A stretch of 64,000 bases of DNA from Stenogyne calaminthoides. Taxonomy: Eukaryota > Streptophyta > Magnoliopsida > Lamiales > Lamiaceae. The DNA lies in contig JBBCBC010000009.1 of the NCBI GenBank assembly GCA_037126765.1, positions 23,954,870 to 24,018,869 on the forward strand. Direction: 5' to 3'. The first letter of the stretch is position 1; every line of letters begins with the position of its first letter. Positions 21,917 through 33,360 of this stretch are shown piece after piece. The notes beneath the pieces were generated by a model. The model did not search any database, was not told the DNA's origin, and saw only the letters and a program-made list of their open reading frames with translations. Both the position numbers and the translations under genes were made by a program.

Positions 21917-24712
21917 ATGGATTGGAATGCAAAATGGGATTGGGAAAGCTTTGCTACCTTTGGTTCAAAAGCAACAGAAAGTCCCAAGAAACTGCAATTA
22001 GTAGATTGGACTATTATTAATGATGGAAGAAATCGATGCTGGATCCTTCAATCTTTCCTCTGGTTCTGATGGTGGGCATGTTTCTTCAGCTAAGAGCTCG
22101 ATATCAGCTTCGGAATCTTCCACCAAAGAAGGGATGCAAACCCCAGACTTCAGGCTCATGACATCTGTAGAACTTTCTGGAAACTTCAGCAAGAAAATGG
22201 AAGCTTCTATTGGTTCTATAGAAACATTTATCGGTCTCAAACTTGGAAAACGAACATATTTTGAGAATAGTGGTGCTGGAAGCAATGTTAAGAGTGCATC
22301 TTTATCTGTAATGCCTACTCCATTGAAGAAAACTAAATCAGCGGGTCAGAATCTCCATATACCACGATGTGTAGTTGAGGGTTGTGATTTTGATCTTTCG
22401 ATGGCTAAAGAATATCACCGGAAGCATAAAGTTTGTGACATCCATTCCAAAAGCCCGAAGGTTATTGTAGGTGGCCATGAACGAAGGTTTTGCCAACAGT
22501 GCAGCAGGTAGTTATGCTATAAATATTATATTTTATAAGAGTCAATTGCATAATGAATCACAACATTTTCACGTTATTTCAATTACAAGATATGTTTTTC
22601 AACTTTGCAATTGTATCATATGACTATTTTCCAGCAACTTATGTTGATGTGGCAGCTGGATATTTTTTTGTAATATTTGCAAATAAATTTACAATCTTTA
22701 ATTATTTGTTCAATTTAATCACAACCTTTTAATTTTTTGCAATTTCATACACTGACATGTCAGCAAGACTTGCCGAAAATAGTCATGTGATAGAATTGCA
22801 ACAACCAACAATTTAAAAGATTGCGTAACAAGTTGCAAATTTTGAAATCATATGTTTTAATTGAAAAATGTAAAAAAGATTGTGATTTATTTTGAAATCA
22901 ACCCTATTTATAAAAATTAACTTCTTGTCATCTTATAATGCTTGTTTTGGAAGATTCCAGTAAATTAATGTTACTTTGTTTTTCAAGATTCCATAACTTG
23001 TCTGAGTTTGATGAGAAGAAGCGCAGTTGTAGAAGAAGACTTTCTGATCATAAAGCACGACGCCGGAAGCCACAGCAGGAAACTGTCCACTTTAGTTCGA
23101 CAAGGGTCTCATCACCATTATATGGTATTTTATCTAGAGTTAGTCTTATGTAATACTGTCTTACTATTCAACTGGTTTGCAACTGTCACTTTACAGTAAA
23201 ATAAATAATACTTTCTAATGAAACAGCTAATACTGTTAAAAAATGTACAAAATCCAAACCAGTTGTACAGTAAAACTGATTTACATAAGACTTTGCTGTG
23301 TATCTATTGGTATGCTTTACAATATGTCTTGCTGGACGCCATATTATCAATTTGGATTATCATGTTTAAATTTTTAGCTTACAGGACTCTCATGTGTTGA
23401 TTATTCAGTTTCATATAGTGCTGTTCAATAGGATAGGATAGGATACATGTAAAAAATCTGGTCTACTTAGGTGATATGATTTGAATTTGAGGAGGAATTT
23501 TGTGTTTATTTTCATTCTCTGGAGCTAATTATGTTAGAATATATGGATGGGCTGGAGTATTTATTTTCCTTTCAGAAAATTTAGGATGAGAACAAATGCA
23601 TCAACTACCACCATAAAGTAATTAAATAGTTTGGTTTTCATTTGTTGACAATTACAACATTCAAAACAGTAGCACCATAACTTGTAATGAAAGAGGACAA
23701 GAACCTTAGGAGGAGTGCTCAATATTGGTGGCTTTCTGTGTATTGTATAGGGCAGGTTCAGTGTATAATTATGATAAATGGATAATTTACATTCACAGGA
23801 GGAAGACAGCAAATGAGTTTTCTGTTGAATAATACTCAGCTTATTCACTCTAATACCACGTGGGATAGCACGAGCAACTCCAAGTTCACCCTGACAAAAG
23901 GTTTTCCTTCGAAGTGTATTGGAGATGGAGTAAGTAACGAGCAAATGCATATTCCAGGTGTCAAACTGCCACATCTCATCAATGTGCAAAGTGGTTCTGC
24001 CAAAGGACTTCTGGAATCCAAGAGCTCCATGACTGAGTTTTGGAATCCAGGTCAGTTTTTGTAGTTCAGAGTTTAACCTAAATAATGTGTGTGTATTAGT
24101 TCGAGATGATGTGGACAGTTTTCTGAGCTTTTTATTTAATTTTTAGCAGTGTCTTATGTAAACCAGTTTTATCGTGCAACTGCTTTGCATGTTGTTTGTA
24201 TTTTAAACAGTTTAGTTGTTTCATTAAAAAGTGTTAGTTATTTTACTATAAAGTGACGAACTCAGTTGTACAATGAAACCGTTTTACATAGAATAACTTG
24301 TTTAGGCAAAGGTTTGAGTTGTTTGACTAAACAATATTAGTTGTTTTGCACCCAAGTGTTGCTCATAAGTTTAATGATCAATGTCTTCCTGTTTCCAGGT
24401 TCAAAGGGATCTCAGTTTGCTTCTTCCCACTTAGATGCAGCACCCGAGTATGGACATGCTCTCTATCTTCTGTCAAGTAACTCGTGGGGCACGCCCCCCA
24501 TGCCTTTAAATCCAGCACATGAAAACAGCAGCTGTATAACTCAGGCAATGGTCCATGGAGTCCCAGAAGGCGGGCCCCTTTCTTCCAAATTCTGGCTCTC
24601 TGGACAGCAGTCGACCACTATTCCTTGTTTGGCAACGAACAGTAGCTTTCAGGAAATCCAGCTATGCATAACACCGTATGATACCGACTTATTCCCCAGC
24701 ATGTTGAACTGA
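21917..24712 (+). CDS. SPL: SBP-box transcription factor, SPL2/10/11 type (apparent frameshift)
   Basis: SPL proteins are nuclear DNA-binding factors that bind GTAC-core sites and control phase change, leaf and flower development. Exons are 21917-22507, 22988-23124, 23799-24050 and 24399-24712; all junctions are GT-AG and in phase (about 430 residues). The start [12 protein letters not shown] matches the SPL2/10/11 group, as do [12 protein letters not shown] and the C-terminal [11 protein letters not shown]. The SBP domain is complete: zinc site 1 from CVVEGC, KVC and DIHSK; zinc site 2 from FCQQC, FH and RSC. The bipartite nuclear signal is [18 protein letters not shown]. The first SBP intron falls in the conserved place (CSR|FH). 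One extra A at about 22027 (ggaagaaatc where ggagaaatc is expected) shifts the frame after residue 37. It is either a real lesion or a consensus error; the rest is intact. A miR156 site lies in exon 4. Confidence 0.93.
22539..22904. mobile_element. Fold-back MITE in the first SPL coding intron
   Basis: The left end GAGTCAATTGCATAATGAAT and the right end, read inverted as GGGTTGATTTCAAAATAAAT, pair imperfectly over about 75 bp; both then run into atcacaa. The size and full inverted structure suggest a non-autonomous DNA transposon. The superfamily is not clear. Confidence 0.65.
23143..23291. mobile_element. Small inverted-repeat element, copy 2 (SPL intron 2)
   Basis: GTCTTATGTAATACTG at the left and CTGATTTACATAAGAC at the right. 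The body is shorter than in copy 1 but shares acagtaaaa and aacagctaatact words. Confidence 0.72.
24151..24297. mobile_element. Small inverted-repeat element, copy 3 (SPL intron 3)
   Basis: GTCTTATGTAAACCAG at the left and CGTTTTACATAGAATAAC at the right, the latter a decayed end. Internal words such as gtttcattaaaaagtgttag are the reverse-complement style of copies 1 and 2. Confidence 0.62.
24456..24475 (+). promoter_or_regulatory. miR156/157 target site in SPL exon 4
   Basis: ATGCTCTCTATCTTCTGTCA encodes ALYLLS. It differs from the common plant SPL target (GTGCTCTCTCTCTTCTGTCA) at the first base and at one central base (C to A). The position in the last exon is the usual one for this SPL group. 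miR156 would cut or repress the mRNA in juvenile tissue. Confidence 0.88.
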
Positions 24713-24854
24713 GTACTGACCATTCCTCAACTTGTTTAAAAACACTTGTTCGTTTTGTATTGTTTAAATTTGGAAAAATGCTTTAGACTCGTTCCAAAAG
24801 GATCTCTGTTATCTGGTGCTGTTAACCTAGACTTCCCTAGTGTAACTTGGTTGT

Positions 24855-24860
24855 AATAAA
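24855..24860 (+). terminator. SPL polyadenylation signal
   Basis: aataaa, 143 bp after the SPL stop codon, in a T-rich 3'UTR. Confidence 0.55.
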
Positions 24861-24919
24861 GCTGTGACATTTCTGCTGAATTCTGAATATAATTATCAGA
24901 ATGTTTTCATTTAAATTTA

Positions 24920-25173
24920 GAGTCCGCTTGGTTGGGGGTAATGGAAGTGGGTAATGAGAATTAATTCTATTGATGTTGGTTGGTAGGTTTGATACATTGG
25001 TAATGAGAATAGAAGTAAGCAATTGATTGTCCTAACTCTCTCAACTCACCTCACATGATACCCGTTGTTGATGTTGTAACCAAACAATAACAATACAATC
25101 AATAACCCTTATTGATTGACCCCTCAATGATATACATTACCATTATCATTCCCTAGTCATACCAAGAGGGCTC
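24920..25173. mobile_element. Tourist-like (PIF/Harbinger) MITE after SPL
   Basis: A 254-bp element with ends GAGTCCGCTTGGTTGG and, inverted, GAGCCCTCTTGGTATG. It is flanked by the 3-bp target duplication TTA (24917-24919 and 25174-25176). The body is built of gggtaatgag/aataacc words. Confidence 0.82.
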
Positions 25174-25176
25174 TTA

Positions 25177-27360
25177 GTATTAGCTGATGATGCCTTCAGG
25201 TACGTCTCACTGTGCATACATGAGAGGCTTCTTTATAGCTCTCCTTTTGAAACTTTTTTCATCAAAGAAGGTGCAGTTCTTTTTAAACGCAGAATAAATG
25301 TTTGTCAAAGTCTTGTGTGCATTAAGTGAACCGTGCAATTCAAGTGCATTTCTGAAACTTGCAATTAAAGAAACATTGTGTATGGTAGCAAAACCTCGAC
25401 TCGTGTAGCTAAACCAAGAACGGAAACTGACACGCCATATTTGTTTGAAGTCGTAGAGATAGTGCTATCAAAGTACATTCGAACACTTTCCGTGGGAGGG
25501 GTTACAAGTGAACGAGACAAAGAATCCAATGTGTGCTCAGGCCATCCAAACGCCTAACAAGGTCCATCCGTAACTCGACCGATTAAACGACCATCAATCT
25601 TTGAACAAATTTCTCTCGATTTAAAAAATTAAACGAACATCAATCTTTGAACAAATTTCTCTTGATTTTTTTTTTTTTTAAAGATAAAGATGAAATATTA
25701 TATCGCAAGCACAAGAGGTACTCTAATCCCATAACATACAGGTTAATCTATTGCAACATCAAAATAGATTATAGCTTAGCCGGAACACACTCAAGGGGTT
25801 GGAAATCCCACACATAATTTTTCTTGATGATTCGTCAACTAACAAGTAACAAGTGATTCACGTTGGTTGTGTTTGGTGCATTTATTAACACTGACTTCTT
25901 ATTAAACGTGAGCATGGGTTAGTTTTGTCCTGTTTTTTCACATAATCAAATTAACTGAGTTATGTATGCTTAACATTAAATTAAAAACTAAATGATGTCC
26001 AAATAGACCGACTAAATTATTTACAGTTGGTTGTTTGTGTGAAAAAACAAATGACACATTTATTAGCCAGAGTATTAATGAAGGGTGACAACTACACAAC
26101 ATTATAGTACACAGCAATTCTGAAATAGGTAAAAGACAGCATTTTTCAGTCATCACAAAAGAAGAGATATACATGTCATCAACTAGTTTAAATTCATTTT
26201 AATTTCCTATCGTTTACAAAACCTATATATATTAGGTGACGTACTAATAAGTACATCGAAGGAATGCAATTTTACTAATAGGTACATAGGTATAAAATAA
26301 TTACACATAAATATGTACATTTGCAAACTCTATACAACTTCAACTGTATATGTACAATTATTTTATACCTATTATCAGGGGACGGATTTAGAAAATTTTC
26401 ACAACTAGAGCACAACAAAAATCTAAATATAAAATATATTAAAAAAATAAGATAGTAAGAGTGTGGATTGGAATTTGGGGACGTATCACTGCCTTGTTTA
26501 GATCCTTCATTTTTTGTATAATATAAATAATAGTTTCATGATAAGTTTTACATTTTCCCTTTTTTGTTGTCCCAACCTAAATTTTACATTACATTTTTTT
26601 AAGTTATGACTCCACTTTTCTTAACAACTATTTCTATTTTTACTCAAAATTACATCAATTGCCACTTAATTAATACCCCCTCTGTCCATCATTCTTATGC
26701 ACAGTTGACTTTTACACGCATTTTTGCGAGTGAGTTTTGTATTAATAATTGAAATGATAAAGTAACTTTTAATAAGGGGTATGATAGATGAAGAGTTTAA
26801 AATACAATTGTCACTCAATTAATATTAAAATACAATTGAGGAATTGTGTTATTTGTGTCAAAATTTGATAATTAAGGAAAGAAATAAAAACTAAAAAAAT
26901 GTTTAAAAGGATATGTCCGATGCACTAAGTTCATACAAGATTTTACCAAAAATAAATTAAGTTTAAGGGCCACTAAGGGCTTAAACACACAACCTATAGA
27001 AGAATAAGCGAAATGTCCAACCTAATGAGCAATTCCATATACTTGACATAAAACACAGTATTTTATATTGACAAAGTCTCACGTGCGATCTGTGCACTCG
27101 CCTTAATCTTACTCATATATCCACAAAATATGTTTAGTATATTCAATGGGTCAAGAATTATTTTTTTTTCAATGGGTCATTCAGTTGCATGAGTACACGG
27201 TGTACTTGGGTACATAAGAGACCCACTCTTTTATATTATATTAAATTACAAATATATATACTCCATAAATTATAAAATTTCTATTTATATATAAATATAA
27301 TAGTAAAAATATATAAAAAAAAAAAAACGTGTCCTCGGACGGGTACATGTGCTTCCGTCA
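25177..27360. other. Intergenic AT-rich DNA
   Basis: No supported gene. It contains a 41-bp tandem duplication (25582-25622 and 25628-25668, core aaacgaacatcaatctttga). It also has a 17-bp perfect inverted repeat (ataggtataaaataatt at 26286-26302, complement at 26356-26372) and a Stowaway-like start (taccccctctgtcc, about 26680). Confidence 0.6.
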
Positions 27361-27394
27361 CTGCCTATAAAAGTCTTTGTCTATTATTAACTTG

Positions 27395-28755
27395 CTTCAA
27401 AATTGTGTTTTTTGTACTTTTGGTCCCATAGGACACACCATGTTTTTAAACGAGTCCCAAGTCTGGCAGAACAAGTCCCAAACTTTCAGAATTGGTCCCG
27501 CCGTGACGGAAACCGTTAACTTTACTTGCAGACTTGGTACTAAATGTTATACAACACATTTAATACACAATTAACCCTTAACTATCATTCAACAACTTGC
27601 AGTTTTGGTCCCATATGTTATCCAACATAATTAATACAAATTTAACACTAACTAATTTTTAACCACTTGCAGATTTGGTCCCATATGATCAAAAAATTAA
27701 TTGATTACTTACCTTAATTTTTGGCGCTAAAATCTCAACAACTACACAAAATTTGGCGCCAATTTACTTGCAAAACTAGTCCCAACCTATTGAAATTGGG
27801 AAAAAAATTGTGGGAATACTTGATTTTTTCCAACAATTTCTGCATGATCAAAAGTATACCAACAAAGTAAACCAACAATATATACAAAGCAAAACTGATT
27901 TTCTGCCACCAGCAAAATCATCAATATATATCATCCAAAATCACAAATATCATCCAAAATCAGCAATATATATCATCCAAAATCACCAATATAGGAAATT
28001 GATTTGGAGACTAGCAAAATGAACCAATAAAGTTGTTTTAACCACCAATCTTAAGCCACCACAATCTGAAATCATTATAAGCACAAAAGTTGAGTTTTTT
28101 TATACAAAAGACAATGAGATTGTAGTGGCTTAAGGACAAAAACTATCCAAACTACCCCTAATTCACAATCAGAAACCAACCCTCCTCTACTTCTTTTTCT
28201 TCTTACCTTTCCCCTTCTTTGACATAGCAGCTGCAGTGAGATTGGACTGTGTGACAAACTTTTGACCTCCAACTGTTGTGACCCTCATACCATCCTCATT
28301 AAGCTCTGTTGAACCGCCCACAGATGGGCCCTCTCCCTCTCCTCCTCCAATGTAACTATTGGGAGTAAATCCCACAGATGTCTGATCCTATGTGACAACA
28401 AGAAATTTGCATTTAAAGTTTAATATATGGTTAAGAAACAAAAAAAAATGTTATTAAGACCCAAGAAAATCATGCTTACATTGTCAACCCTCTGTGATGG
28501 ACCTCTTCCAATAAAGTTTTTGGGAGCAAATGATGACTGTGTGTGTGTGTGTTTGTAAACGTAAACTTAAATCGTGTTTTATGTTTAAGGGTAATATTAA
28601 TTAGTTAAGAGAGTTTAAGAGTTAAGATAAATTAATTAAATGTTAAACAAGCTTCTAACGGATCCCGTCTCCAGCCGTGAGAAATTGGGACCGAGTTTGA
28701 AAGTTTTATAAATTTTTGGGACCAAGTTTGCAACTTTTCAAATGTTTGGGACTAG
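27395..28755. mobile_element. Mutator-like element remnant
   Basis: Both ends carry repeated ggtccca / agtcccaaac words in opposite orientation, plus a ccgtga...ccgtta module. This gives long, degenerate inverted ends. The inside holds a short transposase-like C-terminal exon pair on the minus strand. Exact ends and target duplication were not established. Confidence 0.5.
28187..28550 (-). pseudogene. C-terminal exons of a MULE-type transposase (probable)
   Basis: Two exon pieces on the minus strand encode SSFAPKNFIGRGPSQRVDN, then VGFTPNSYIGGGEGEGP. The donor gtaagc and an ag acceptor keep phase over the intron at about 28390-28480. The tail is MRVTTVGGQKFVTQSNLTA and a lysine-rich end (KKGKGKKKKK). 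Glycine-rich, lysine-ending tails like this are common in plant MuDR-type transposases. No catalytic domain is present, so the name rests on tail style and on the flanking inverted ends. Confidence 0.4.
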
Positions 28756-28761
28756 TTTGAC

Positions 28762-28890
28762 GATCTCACGATGAAACGAAATATAATTTAAGCATTGATA
28801 TTTTAACACTTTAAAAAGGGTGAGCGTTAATTTATGTTAGGTTGTACACCGTCTCATATATGAAACCGACTCATATGAGTTTTTATCTAT
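28762..28890. repeat. GTCTCA-type repeat, copy 1
   Basis: It contains gacgatctcacgatga...ttatgttaggttgtacaccgtctcatatatgaa. A similar order of words (ggtctcacagtgagactg ... tgagaccgtctcat) is at 34285-34430. It is probably a small DNA-transposon family. Confidence 0.5.
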
Positions 28891-28912
28891 ATTAAAAAAG
28901 TAATAGTGCGAA

Positions 28913-29095
28913 AATCAGGTCTATATATAAATCATATTATTGTTATGCACAAAAACTATCACTATTTAAAAAATAAATATTATTTTATATATTAATAATT
29001 TTTGTGCATAATAGTAATAATTTTTATCCATAATAAAAATAATTTTTTATATAATAGTAATATTAAAAAAATAAAGTTCACCGTGAACTCGAATT
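28913..29095 (+). repeat. Dispersed AT-rich element, copy 1
   Basis: It runs from aatcaggtctatatataa, through repeated gcacaaaaactatcac words, to gttcaccgtgaactcg. An inverted relative is at 31890-32098. Confidence 0.6.
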
Positions 29096-29104
29096 TGCCC
29101 ATGC

Positions 29105-29845
29105 TTTTGTCATATTAACTCGGTTCGGTTAATTCGGTTTCGATTTCGGTTTCAGTTTAAAATTTTAAAAATTTCGGTATTCGGTTTTGGTTTCGGTTTT
29201 TAGTTTGAAAAAATCGAAAAATCGAAAACCGAACCGAATTAAATAATATAATATAATATATACATATATAATATTACTTAAATAATAGAATATAGAGAGA
29301 AACCCTAACTCATTTATTTTCTTTCCAATTCTTCTCCCTCCGCCTCCTGCCGTTCTGCGTTCTGCTGAGCTGCCCCACTCTCTCGCTCTCGCAACCGCCC
29401 ACCAAATCCGGCGCCGCCCAATCCCTCCGCCATCCGCCCTCATCCATCACCTCTCGGCGGCGCCCAATCCCTCAGTCCAGCGCCGTCGCAAACGCACCGC
29501 CCATTTTGATTCCAAGGTTTGTTTTGTTACAATTTTGGGCAGTAGATTTGGTTAATTGTGATTTAATGAATATCTTAATAGGAACACATAGTGGATTTGG
29601 TATGAAAATGCATCTGCTTATTTAGGGATACACTGTTATTTTGAAGATATATCTTCTTTTTTTATCTTCACAATCACTATTGAATTTTTGGTCTATTAAA
29701 TTACGGTTTTTCGGTTTTTAATCGAAACCGAACCGAAAAAATCCGGTTCGGTTTTATTCGGTTTATACTGATTTCGGTTCGGTTTCTGTTTTGAATTTTA
29801 AAAATTTCGGTAATTCGGTTTTAACAATTCGGTTCGGTTATGAGT
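29105..29845. mobile_element. hAT-like deletion derivative with CGGTT-rich ends
   Basis: Both ends (29112-29245 and 29700-29845) are clusters of cggttcggtt / aaccgaaccg words, the subterminal style of some plant hAT families. The middle (29300-29520) is a GC- and CT-rich leader with a donor-like ccaaggtttg, perhaps the 5' exon of a lost transposase. The superfamily is inference. Confidence 0.5.
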
Positions 29846-30103
29846 ATATTTTAGAATCATGCAACTTGTTATATTAAAATATGTAACTTGTTTACACTTA
29901 ACCGTATAATTATTAATATGGAAAAATAGTTGCATGGTTCAGTTAAACAAATTGTATCTTTTAATTTAACAAATTACATGATTCTAAAATGCAATATGAA
30001 CGCAAGGTGTAGATGAATATATACAAGTCCCTAGCCTTTCATTTCACATGCAAAACTAATAAAAGCATTTTCAGTTTGAAAATATGGAAATGACACCAAG
30101 AAT

Positions 30104-30702
30104 TATAGAGATGCTCACGGTTCCGGAACCGGCGGTTCCAAAATTTTTGAGGGTGAAACCGGAACCGAACCGCGGCCAAGGCGATTCAGTTCCGGTTCCG
30201 GTTTTGAACCGCCGGTTCCTCCCTTTTTTTTAAAAAAAAGTTTTTTAATTTTTGGATCTAAAATTTGAAAAAATGTACCTGTAGATGACAAATTATTGTT
30301 ATGGGAATTTAAATGGAAAATTACAATAATTAAAACATACATAATTTTATAATTAGATAATTATAAATACATGATAATTGTCTAATTGATACATCATCAA
30401 ACAATTCTACATTAGAACAATATTAAAATGTAACAATAGTAAATTAGTAAAACTAGTAGTACACTATGAATTATTATAGTCATTAGATTGAGTTGAAGGA
30501 AATCTAAACCATTGAAAAAAAAAAAAAAAAAAAAAAAACCTGAGAACCGGCGGTTCGAATTGGAACCGTCAATTCGCTGTTCTAGAAATGATGAAACCGG
30601 AACTAAACCGTGTGTTTTACGATTTCGATTCAGAACCGAAACCACGAAACCGGCGATTCAGATTCGAATCACCGGTTCCGGTTTTTTTTTTTAGCATGCC
30701 TA
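30104..30702. mobile_element. Non-autonomous hAT element, 0.6 kb
   Basis: Ends TATAGAGATGCT and, inverted, TAGGCATGCT. CCGGTTCC / GGAACCGG clusters lie near both ends. Flanking 8-bp target sites are CCAAGAAT (30096-30103) and CCAAGAAA (30703-30710), 7 of 8 identical, the length expected of hAT. A poly-A run lies inside (about 30515-30538). Confidence 0.75.
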
Positions 30703-30832
30703 CCAAGAAACTGGCTGGCTGAAATGAAAATTCAATTCCACAACACATACTTGTCCTTGGCTAATTTACTCAAGTCACTTTCTGTCACTCGAAATTCTTT
30801 ATTTTAAATTGTACTCCTCATCAATCACTTTT

Positions 30833-31269
30833 GGGCATGTTTGTTTTAGGCAGGTGAAATTCGGATGGGGATGATCTTCCCCTATCTTGGTCACTTTTTT
30901 TTATTTGTACATTTTATTCTCTATTCAAATACACATTCACCCATATTATACATTTATACTTTAAAATTATCATATTATTATTATTCTTATATCAATTCAT
31001 TTTCTCTCATATTTTTCTTATAACAATTCATTATCTCTTCTATTTTTTTTACACTTTTCTTTCATACAATCATTATCAGACTAACTAACAATAATAAATG
31101 AATACATCATCATATTTAAAAAATATTGATTTTACATAAAGTTACATCCATCTCTACCACATCCAACACAAAATAAACATCAGATTACTATTCACAAGAT
31201 TTTCTCAATCCACCTTTTTTCTCCATTCGGATTTCTCTCATCCACCTCAATACGAAAATAAACGTGCCC
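30833..31269. mobile_element. Tourist-like MITE
   Basis: It starts GGGCATGTTTGTTTTAGGC and, read inverted from the right end, GGGCACGTTTATTTTCG. These are the GGGC.TGTTTG ends seen in PIF/Harbinger MITEs. A gtgaaattcggatggg / cattcggatttctctc module also pairs inside. Confidence 0.7.
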
Positions 31270-33360
31270 ATATAATCTCTTTATGAATATGAAAGGAAAC
31301 TTCTTTGTGGAATTATTTGTGAGGTTCCGTATTCTACAACTTCTCTTCTACCCTCCAAATTTCCAATTAAGGTGTCTTATTCGATTTGATATTTCATTTT
31401 GTGTTTTTTATTCTTAAGTATATGACATTTGTTTTGATGATCATGACTTGTGATTTTAATTATTTATTACATATATTACGTATTAAAGATAATAAAATAC
31501 AAAATAAATATCAAAGTGAAATCGAAAAGCATATTTAACTTTTACTCCATAATTGTGAACCAGGATCGAGCCAAAAACTCAAATACAGTAAAAAATTTCA
31601 TTTCATATAAAATATTGAATTTGTAGAAAGATGTTAAATATATTTTTTTTAATTATTTCCCTAACAAACATCATAATGGAATAGTCTGCAGCGTATGGAC
31701 CGATCTTATTGACCTTATATTTAAAAAAAAAAAATCATCTTATTTGTAGGCAGATTGTTTTGATGAGTTGTCAGACTCAGTGTTTATGCGAAAAATAAAA
31801 AATAAAAAAAATCCACCGTATCATTTATTAGGATTTAAAAAACTTTTTAAAAGTCACTTAATATTCAAAATAAGTTGACAAAAAATTGTGCGAACGTGAA
31901 TTCACCGTGAACTCGATTTTTTAATTTATTGTTATATATAAAAGTTGTCATGTGCAAAAACTATTACTGTTATGAACAAAAGTTATAACCGTTAAAGAAA
32001 TGTTTTATATTTTTAAACATTGATAGTTTTTGTACATAACCATGATAATTTTTGCACATAAAAGTGATAGAATTCATGTATAGACCTGATTCAAAAAGTG
32101 TTACTCAAACAAACTTCACCTAAAGTACTACTCCCTTCCATTCTAACGTTTTACATTATTTACATAATATATGTCGTTTAAATATTTTCTCCCTACATTA
32201 TGTTATACATATATAACCATAATAATAAATTTTCATAATCATTTAAATTTTAAAATTTTCTATAAATATGCGGTATGAATAATTTTTCTAATCAATAATA
32301 ATTATTATTAATTAAAATTAATTTTAATATAAAAATATTATTAATTTATCTAACAAAACTCAAAATAACATCTTAAAAAAAAAAAAAGAGTGAGTATAAA
32401 TTCATATCATCTAAATTCTCTTATTTTTCACCTAGGTTTACTTGTATTTTATCCACATCGAGGAATATTTCGGTTAACCGATCGAGCGATTTTTGTAAAT
32501 ATGGTTCAATTTTCAATTTTACAAAATTCAGTCTTTATTTTAATTTTCGGTCAGTTCGATTTGAGCAGGATTGAGGGGAGTTTTAAAAAAATTATAAGTA
32601 ATTATACTCACTTAGAATTGTATACAAAAATTATTTATAGTATTTTATTTCTCTTTTATTTAATTAAACAAGCTATCAAAAGCTATAAGTTAAAAATTGA
32701 AAGAGAGTGCATTTTAATACCTCATGTGCCTTTTTTAAATATTAAATTTTTTTTTCAAAACACTATCAAGTTTTCTTTAATAAAAACTATCAATTTTTAT
32801 TATTAATTTTTTTTTTTATAATCACTAATTTTAATCCATTCTTAAAAAAAAATTTAATTTTTTTTTATAAAAATTATCAACTTTTACTATTAATTAATTT
32901 TTTTATAGTCACTAATTTTAATCAATTATCCGGACATAAGTTTTTGCAAACACTCTGAATCAGGATACCACTTAGAGGTGACATAATTAATAACCCCCAA
33001 AATGGTACTAAAAAAAAGCATACCTGCTCTCAAAACCTGGCTCCAAGGATAACTCATAAAGACAATGCAACATTAAAAGGTATCAACCATCAATAATCCC
33101 CTATGAAATATTAAAACCAAACGTTTTGTGTAATGACCTGCAACATCATTTTTTGTAGTTTAAAGACAACAAAGCAATCAACAAGCTATATTAGCTACAT
33201 AGTAATATGAAGAAGAAGTTGTCAAATAAAACATTAACCAAAAATCGAACGCTATTAGTTTTCCATAGAAAAGTCGAGGAGGATACCGTTACTCAAGAAC
33301 ACACAAATGAAAATTGCTGAATATGGTTAAAATTCCAATCAAAGACTACTTAAAACATTT
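31270..33360. other. Intergenic AT-rich DNA downstream of the LTPG gene
   Basis: No supported gene. It holds copy 2 of the dispersed element (31890-32098) and a Stowaway-like start (ctactcccttccattc, about 32127). A 138-codon plus frame at 32390-32806 is very AT-rich and has no motif. Confidence 0.55.
31890..32098 (-). repeat. Dispersed AT-rich element, copy 2 (inverted)
   Basis: It starts gaattcaccgtgaactcg and ends tatagacctgattc, the reverse-complement order of copy 1. The same gcacaaaaactat words lie between. Confidence 0.6.

Noticed and set aside
30512..30694. Lysine-rich plus-strand frame
   Set aside because: It is a poly-A run translated together with hAT subterminal repeats.
32390..32806. 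138-codon plus-strand frame
   Set aside because: Very AT-rich with F/I/L/K/N bias and no motif or splice context; it fits chance in AT-rich DNA.
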